Positions 5,048 through 9,136 of a DNA stretch of 9,136 bases are shown in pieces (the stretch's first letter is position 1; the number at the start of each line of letters is the position of its first letter). Below the pieces are notes generated by a model. That model was not told the DNA's origin and searched no databases. It saw only the letters and a program-made list of their open reading frames with translations. The position numbers were made by a program, and so were the translations under genes. Location of the stretch: NCBI GenBank assembly GCA_003513855.1, contig DOTC01000068.1:1-9136 (forward strand), given 5' to 3'. The stretch comes from Deltaproteobacteria bacterium (GTDB taxonomy: Bacteria; Desulfobacterota; Deferrimicrobia; Deferrimicrobiales; Deferrimicrobiaceae).

Positions 5048-6310
5048 ATGGCTGAACAGGTAAACCGGTGGAAGTTTGTGTACGCCGCCCTCGTGATGCA
5101 GTTGTGCCTGGGCGTGCTTTACTCCTGGTCGGTTTTCCGTGGACCGCTGGAAGCAACCAATGGGTGGGATAAGGCTACCTCGATTGCCCCCTACCGGTAT
5201 TCGGTGCTCTTCTTCACGGTCTCGATGATCATCGCCGGGTTCTGGCAGGACAAGAAGGGGCCAAGACTCGTCGGGTCCGTCGGAGGAGTGCTGATGGGAA
5301 TCGGCGTTCTGCTGTCCGCATTCTTCTGGCAGAATGCCACGGCATTGAAGTTCACCTACGGGATCCTCGGCGGCCTGGGCGTCGGGTTCGCGTACGTCAC
5401 CCCCATCGCCACCTGCGTGAAGTGGTTCCCGGACAAGCGCGGGACGATCGTCGGCCTGGCGGTCCTCGGGTTCGGCGCGGGGTCGCTCATCTTTGCACCC
5501 CTTATCCAGAAGTTGCTGGGGACCGACCCTGCGATGTGGGCAACGACCATTCCAAGGACGTTCATGATCCTCTCTGTGATCTTCTTTATCTGCGTCATCG
5601 GCGCGGCGCAGGTCTACGCGGTTCCCCCCGCCGGGTGGAAGCCGGAAGGGTGGACCCCGCCGGCGGCAGCGACGACAGCGGGCGGAGCGGCCATCAAGGC
5701 GGAATTCGCCCCGGGCGAGATGATAAAAACCTGGCAGTTCTACGCGCTGTGGGTCATCTACTTCCTCGGAACCTCCGTGGGGATCACCGCCATCGGCCAG
5801 GCCGCTCCGCTCGTGAAGGAGCTCGCGGCGGCCACGGCATTCATGTCGGGAGCGACAGCGCTCGGCATCATGAGCGCGTTCAACGGGGTGGGACGTCTCG
5901 CCTGGGGCGCCACCTCGGACAAGATCGGACGGAAGAACACGACGATCGCCATGTTCGCCCTCTACATCGTCGCGTGCATCTTCCTCCTTCGGAACGTCAC
6001 CTCCTTCAACCAGGCGCTGGCCGGCCTGTGCGTGGTGGGCTTCTGCTACGGCGGATACCTGGCCATGATGCCGTCGTTCACGGCCGACTTCTACGGCGCG
6101 AAGAACGTGGGCGCCAACTACGGCATCGTCTTCACAGCGTGGGGGATCTGCGGGTTCGTCGTCCCCGGCTACTTCGGCAAGATCATGACAGCGGCAAAGG
6201 AAGCCGGAAACCTCGCCGGGGGGTACAACCAGGTCTACGGAACCCTGGCGGGCATGTGCGTCTTGGGAATCATCCTGGTGGTGATCCTCAGAAGACCGGA
6301 GCACACCTAA
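5048..6310 (+). CDS. OFA-family MFS transporter (oxalate/formate antiporter-like)
   Basis: This is a 420-residue, 12-helix inner-membrane carrier of the major facilitator superfamily. The opening RWKFVYAALVMQLCLGVLYSWS is the signature start of the oxalate/formate antiporter (OFA) group. MFS motif A appears as GFWQDKKGPR (64-73) and again in the second half as GATSDKIGRKN (287-297). A Pro/Ala-rich cytoplasmic linker (about 193-222) joins the two six-helix halves. OFA proteins carry small carboxylates; the substrate here is uncertain. By eye, the arginine of NGVGRLAWG (Arg283) matches the oxalate-binding arginine of OxlT, whereas the lysine expected in helix 11 is replaced by Trp365 in FTAWG. 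This argues against a dicarboxylate and for a monocarboxylate such as lactate or formate. Two adjacent ATGs exist (5045, 5048). AAGGAGG (5035-5041) is six bases from the second and only three from the first, so I prefer 5048. It is a single-gene unit with its own promoter and terminator. Confidence 0.9.
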   Translation: MAEQVNRWKFVYAALVMQLCLGVLYSWSVFRGPLEATNGWDKATSIAPYRYSVLFFTVSMIIAGFWQDKKGPRLVGSVGGVLMGIGVLLSAFFWQNATALKFTYGILGGLGVGFAYVTPIATCVKWFPDKRGTIVGLAVLGFGAGSLIFAPLIQKLLGTDPAMWATTIPRTFMILSVIFFICVIGAAQVYAVPPAGWKPEGWTPPAAATTAGGAAIKAEFAPGEMIKTWQFYALWVIYFLGTSVGITAIGQAAPLVKELAAATAFMSGATALGIMSAFNGVGRLAWGATSDKIGRKNTTIAMFALYIVACIFLLRNVTSFNQALAGLCVVGFCYGGYLAMMPSFTADFYGAKNVGANYGIVFTAWGICGFVVPGYFGKIMTAAKEAGNLAGGYNQVYGTLAGMCVLGIILVVILRRPEHT

Positions 6311-6345
6311 GCGACGGTCGGACGTCGACAGGCAACCAACCGAAC

Positions 6346-6377
6346 GGCCGCCGGGATTTTCTCCCGGCGGCCTTTTT
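6346..6377 (+). terminator. Intrinsic terminator after the MFS gene
   Basis: A perfect 11-bp stem, GGCCGCCGGGA (6346-6356) with TCCCGGCGGCC (6362-6372), has a five-base loop TTTTC and is followed at once by TTTTT (6373-6377). It begins 36 bp after the MFS stop. It separates that gene from the liv operon, whose own promoter must lie in the short stretch 6378-6449 unless there is read-through. Confidence 0.95.
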
Positions 6378-6449
6378 CGTTTCTCCCGCCGGGTTCCGAT
6401 CCTCCCCTTCCCTCCCTTGTGGTATCCTTTCGCCGGGAGGTCTTTCCCG

Positions 6450-7667
6450 ATGCGCCGCATCGCCTGCTTCCTTCCGGTCCCGCTTCTTGCCCTCTCCGCC
6501 CTCGTTCTCTTCTTTTTCGCAGCAGAGACGTCCCCCGGACCGATCGCACCGGTCCGGATCGGCGTGCTGGCCCCCCTTTCCGGACCGTTCGCCGCGGGAG
6601 GATCGGCGTTCACCCAGGCGGTCACGCTGGCGGTGGAGCAGGCAAACGCTGAGGGCGGCGTGCTGGGCCGGCCCGTCGAGCTCCTCGTAGCGGACACGCA
6701 GGGGCGTGTGGAGAGCGCCCGTTCCGAGGCGCTTCGGCTCACCTCCCGGGAGAAGGTATTCGCCCTCGTCGGCGCCTACCTGTCGGAGGAAACCGTCGGG
6801 GTGATCGAGGTGGCCGCGGCAAGCAGGTCGGTCCTCATCGTCCCGGTGGCCGCCACCGACGAGATCACCGACCACGTCCGGCGTGCGTACGACCGGTACC
6901 GGTACGTCTTCCGGGTCGGGTACTCGATCCCCCAGTGGGCGGAGATGATGGCCGAATTCCTCGGGAGGCAGGGGGTGTCCCGCTACGCCTTCGTGGGGAC
7001 GGGAATACGGTGGAACCGTGAGCTGGCCGGGGAATTGAGGAGAGCGCTCGTCCCGAAGCGGATCGCCCCCGTCTACGAGGCTTTCTACAGCCCGAGGAAC
7101 CCGGCGTTCGAACCGGTCGCCGTGGCCGTCATGGCCAAGAGGCCGGAGATCCTCGTGCTCGGGGACCCCGGGGGGAGTTCCGCGGAGTTCGTGAAGCGGG
7201 TCCGGGAAGGCGGGGCGACCTTCCCCATCCTCTCCGTGGGGGGCACGCTCGGGGACGCCCGGATTGCGGCCACCCTCCCCCTCTCCGCCCCCCTCTACGT
7301 GCAGGCCGCTTCCTGGAAAGGGACATCGGAGGCAGCGACGCGGTACGCGGAAGCATTCGAGCGGCGGTACGGCTACATGCCGGTCGGATACAGCGACACC
7401 CTCCCCTACGACGCTGCGATGCTTCTTTTATCGGCGATCCGCGCCGCGGGAAGGACGGATTCGGATGCCGTCGTCAAGGCCCTGGAGAACGGGACCTTTC
7501 CGGGAATCGCGGGAACCTACCGGTTCGACGCCTCCCACCAGGCGGTCTGGGGGACACCGGAACTGCACGGGACCGTGATCCGGTGGGAACCGGGGGGTGC
7601 CCGGATCGTTTCCCCCGCCTCCCCGGGCGGGGGGAACCCCGCCGGGGCGGAACCGCGGGCGCCATAA
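6450..7667 (+). CDS. ABC transporter periplasmic substrate-binding protein, branched-chain amino acid (Liv/Peripla_BP_6) type
   Basis: This 405-residue type-I periplasmic binding protein captures a substrate for the Liv-type permease encoded next to it. The N-terminus MRRIACFLPVPLLALSALVL is a signal peptide, with likely cleavage near AAETS. No lipobox cysteine follows, so a soluble periplasmic protein is expected. The mature part begins VRIGVLAPLSGPFAAGG, the family's first strand and loop. It continues with AVEQANAEGGVLGRPVELLVAD, VFALVGAYLSEET, a second lobe around AFEPVAVAVMAKRPEILVLGD, and YSDTLPYDAAMLLLSAIRAAG, all characteristic of the LivJ/K-like family. Ligand identity cannot be read from the sequence; amino acids, amides, urea and aromatic acids are all used by relatives. 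The ATG at 6450 follows GGGAGG (6435-6440); an in-frame TTG at 6417 gives a less credible signal peptide. The C-terminal tail (about the last 20 residues) is low-complexity, Pro/Gly/Ala-rich and encoded by a strong hairpin. The stop is 10 bp before livH. Confidence 0.92.
   Translation: MRRIACFLPVPLLALSALVLFFFAAETSPGPIAPVRIGVLAPLSGPFAAGGSAFTQAVTLAVEQANAEGGVLGRPVELLVADTQGRVESARSEALRLTSREKVFALVGAYLSEETVGVIEVAAASRSVLIVPVAATDEITDHVRRAYDRYRYVFRVGYSIPQWAEMMAEFLGRQGVSRYAFVGTGIRWNRELAGELRRALVPKRIAPVYEAFYSPRNPAFEPVAVAVMAKRPEILVLGDPGGSSAEFVKRVREGGATFPILSVGGTLGDARIAATLPLSAPLYVQAASWKGTSEAATRYAEAFERRYGYMPVGYSDTLPYDAAMLLLSAIRAAGRTDSDAVVKALENGTFPGIAGTYRFDASHQAVWGTPELHGTVIRWEPGGARIVSPASPGGGNPAGAEPRAP
7621..7647 (+). 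promoter_or_regulatory. GC-only hairpin with GGAA loop at the 3' end of the binding-protein gene
   Basis: CCCCGGGCGGGG (7621-7632) pairs with CCCCGCCGGGG (7637-7647), leaving one bulged G and a GGAA loop of the GNRA type. It sits in the last codons of the binding-protein gene, 30 bp before the livH start, and has no T-run, so it is not a standard terminator. Intercistronic hairpins after binding-protein genes commonly protect the upstream mRNA from 3' exonucleases, which makes more binding protein than permease. Confidence 0.55.
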
Positions 7668-7677
7668 AGGGGCGGGG

Positions 7678-8541
7678 ATGCTTCCCTTCGCGCAGGTCAT
7701 CCTGGACGGATTGTTCACGGGGTCCACCTACGCGCTGATGGCGGCAGGGCTCGCCCTCATCCTGGGGGTGGTGAAGGTCGTCAACCTCTCCCACGGTGCC
7801 TTTTTTTCCCTTGGAGCTTACGTGGCGTACGTCCTGTCCGCGAAGGGGGTGTCCAACCCCGCGGCGGCCGTTCTTCTGGCCTGCGTCATCGCCTTCGCGT
7901 TCGGTGTCTTTCTCGGGAAGAGCTTCATCAACCCGGTACGGTCCCACCCCTTCTCGGTGGCCGTCGGTTCCCTTGGGTTCGCGATCCTGTTCGAGCAGGC
8001 CGCGCAGATGCTGTGGGGGCCGCACCCGGTCTCGATCGGATCCGGTCCCCCCTGGGGGGAGCTGTCCGGCGTCGTCGTCCGCCGCTGGGGGGCGGTTTCC
8101 CTCCTCGCCTCCGCCGGGATCCTGGGCGGGCTGGCCCTCTTCCTCTCCTCCCGGTGGGGCCTTCCGCTGAAGCTCATCTCCGAGGAGGAGGAGATCGCGG
8201 GATCGGTCGGGATCGACGTGGAAAAAATCCGGTATCTCACCTTCGGGTTCGCCTCGGCCACCGCAGCCGCCGCAGGCGCCCTCCTGGCCCCGGCGACCTC
8301 GATCACCCCCACCATGGGGAGGGTCCCCCTCATCCTGTCCCTCATCGTGGTGATCGCCTCGGGGATGGAGAATGTCCTCGCCATCTTCCTCCTGGCCGTG
8401 GGGCTCGGGCTGCTGTCGAACATCAGCGCGTACCTCCTCGCGCCCCAGTGGTCGTATGTGAGCCTGCTCACGGTCATCTCCCTGGTGCTCCTTCTGCGCC
8501 CGGCGGGCCTCTCCGCCACGGATCCCGGGCGGGACTACTGA
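7678..8541 (+). CDS. livH: Branched-chain amino acid-type ABC transporter permease, LivH-like
   Basis: This is a 287-residue inner-membrane permease, one of the two transmembrane subunits of a Liv-type importer. The start FAQVILDGLFTGSTYALMAAGLALILGVVKVVNLSHGAFFSLGAY is the typical LivH N-terminus (G-x-x-x-G-x-x-YAL, then NxxHG). The cytoplasmic coupling segment that contacts the ATPase is EEEEIAGSVGIDVEKIRYLTFG (about residues 177-198), equivalent to the R-x-x-A-x-x-x-G-I/V motif. About eight hydrophobic segments are visible, and the length matches the family (about 285-300). The ATG at 7678 follows the AAAGGGG of the intergenic spacer, 10 bp after the binding-protein stop. An in-frame upstream ATG at 7597 overlaps the binding-protein gene and is rejected. 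The TGA stop is 14 bp before livM. The symbol is given for the family, not for proven leucine transport. Confidence 0.92.
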   Translation: MLPFAQVILDGLFTGSTYALMAAGLALILGVVKVVNLSHGAFFSLGAYVAYVLSAKGVSNPAAAVLLACVIAFAFGVFLGKSFINPVRSHPFSVAVGSLGFAILFEQAAQMLWGPHPVSIGSGPPWGELSGVVVRRWGAVSLLASAGILGGLALFLSSRWGLPLKLISEEEEIAGSVGIDVEKIRYLTFGFASATAAAAGALLAPATSITPTMGRVPLILSLIVVIASGMENVLAIFLLAVGLGLLSNISAYLLAPQWSYVSLLTVISLVLLLRPAGLSATDPGRDY

Positions 8542-8555
8542 CCCGCGGGCCGAAC

Positions 8556-9136
8556 ATGCTGCCTTCGATGCGGAATACGACCGGAGCGCTGGCCCTCGGG
8601 GCGGGCCTGCTCCTCCTCCTTCCCCTCGCGGGACTGGACCCCTTCCTTCTCGACGTCCTGACCTCCGGTTTCCTCCTGGCCTCCTACGTCGGGTCCTGGG
8701 ACATCGTCGGAGGGGTGGCCGGGCAGATCTCGCTCGGGCACGCCCTCTTCTTCGGGACGGCCACGTACTCCTGCGCGCTCTTCACAAGCCTCGCCGGATG
8801 GCCGTTCGCCGCCGCCGGGATCGCGGCGCTGCTTCTCTCCACGGGGGCCGCAGCCGTCGTCGGAACGATGTCCGCACGCCTCAAGGGGCCGTTCATCGCG
8901 CTCCTCACGCTCGCCCTGGGGGAACTCGCGCACGAGGTCATGATCGGGCAGACCTTTTTCAGCCCCCGTGGCGCCTTTTCCTGGGGGGGCGAGGGGGGCG
9001 TCCCCGTGGCCCTTCCCTGGGGTGCCCCCTCCCCATGGGCGGCGTACTACGGGGCGCTCCTGTTCCTGTTCGTTTCCGCCTGGGGCATGAGAAAGATCGC
9101 GCTCTCTCGAGAGGGTCTGATCTGGACGGCGATCTC
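8556..9136 (+). CDS. livM: Branched-chain amino acid-type ABC transporter permease, LivM-like, 3'-truncated by window edge
   Basis: The second transmembrane subunit of the importer; 193 full codons are visible without a stop, so the gene runs off the right edge. After a hydrophobic first helix (GALALGAGLLLLLPLAG) comes the LivM signature ASYVGSWDIVGGVAGQISLGHALFFGTATY. Next is RLKGPFIALLTLALGEL (about residues 109-125), then a GGEGG element where the family has its TGG-x-x-G motif. Typical LivM proteins have 300-350 residues, so a bit over half is present. The start is ATG at 8556, 14 bp after livH; an alternative ATG at 8568 is possible. Neither has a good Shine-Dalgarno, since the spacer instead holds the palindrome CCCGCGGG (8542-8549). 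Translation probably depends on coupling to livH. The ATPase genes (livG, livF) are expected immediately downstream. Confidence 0.9.
   Translation, partial: MLPSMRNTTGALALGAGLLLLLPLAGLDPFLLDVLTSGFLLASYVGSWDIVGGVAGQISLGHALFFGTATYSCALFTSLAGWPFAAAGIAALLLSTGAAAVVGTMSARLKGPFIALLTLALGELAHEVMIGQTFFSPRGAFSWGGEGGVPVALPWGAPSPWAAYYGALLFLFVSAWGMRKIALSREGLIWTAI

Noticed and set aside
6420..6428. Extended -10 element (TGGTATCCT) for the liv operon
   Set aside because: The transcript would start within the ribosome binding site at 6435-6440, leaving almost no leader, and there is no -35 match.
6417..6449. Upstream TTG start for the binding protein
   Set aside because: It would add eleven residues before a good signal peptide and lacks a Shine-Dalgarno; ATG 6450 has GGGAGG nine bases upstream.
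5012..6742. 576-residue ORF antisense to the MFS gene and through the terminator
   Set aside because: It runs through a clear terminator and two genes on the other strand; composition is that of a shadow frame.
8542..8549. CCCGCGGG palindrome before livM as a terminator or operator
   Set aside because: Eight G/C bases with no loop and no T-run; expected by chance in such GC-rich sequence.
1..9136. CRISPR arrays, insertion sequences, tRNA or rRNA genes
   Set aside because: No regularly spaced repeats, transposase motifs, terminal inverted repeats or tRNA-like cloverleaf sequences were seen; in particular selC is not in the window.

Overview
The window is GC-rich (roughly two-thirds G+C by eye) and reads like a bacterial chromosome with strong GGAGG-type ribosome binding sites. 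Gene content (an OFA-family carboxylate transporter, a Liv-type amino-acid ABC transporter, a selenocysteine-containing SelD) would fit a Desulfobacterota/deltaproteobacterium-like organism. That placement is inference from gene style, not from a marker gene.

Layout: (1) 1-1569, plus strand: 3' portion of a glutamine-hydrolysing asparagine synthetase, cut by the left edge. (2) 1585-4686, minus strand: a compact four-gene cluster transcribed right to left, made of a GyrI-like ligand-binding protein, selenophosphate synthetase (SelD), a DoxX-family membrane protein and a COG1237-type metallo-beta-lactamase-fold hydrolase. It converges on asnB with only 15 bp between the stops. (3) 4687-5047: a divergent intergenic region with a good sigma70-type promoter for the rightward gene and an inverted repeat in front of the leftward cluster. 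(4) 5048-6310, plus strand: a 12-helix OFA-family MFS transporter closed by a textbook intrinsic terminator. (5) 6450-9136, plus strand: a branched-chain amino-acid type ABC transporter operon (periplasmic binding protein, LivH-like permease, LivM-like permease). It is cut by the right edge, and the ATPases presumably follow.

The main hidden feature is in selD. A conventional stop-to-stop reading gives a SelD lacking its catalytic N-terminus, because an in-frame UGA lies at 4086-4084. Reading through it as selenocysteine restores the SelD start, with the Sec-x-x-Lys catalytic pair (Sec18, Lys21), and the whole N-terminus aligns to E. coli SelD with one compensating single-residue gap. A hairpin with a GGGU apical loop, 20 nt past the UGA, fits a bacterial SECIS. 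The gene starts at a TTG preceded by a near-consensus Shine-Dalgarno that overlaps the stop codon of the GyrI-like gene. The enzyme that makes the selenium donor for selenoproteins is thus itself a selenoprotein here. The genome must therefore also carry selA, selB and selC, which are not in this window.

Secondary observations are a very stable GC-only hairpin with a GNRA-type loop at the end of the binding-protein gene (a candidate for unequal expression within the liv operon), an inverted repeat that could occlude the doxX ribosome binding site, and a direct repeat in the leader of the MFS gene.
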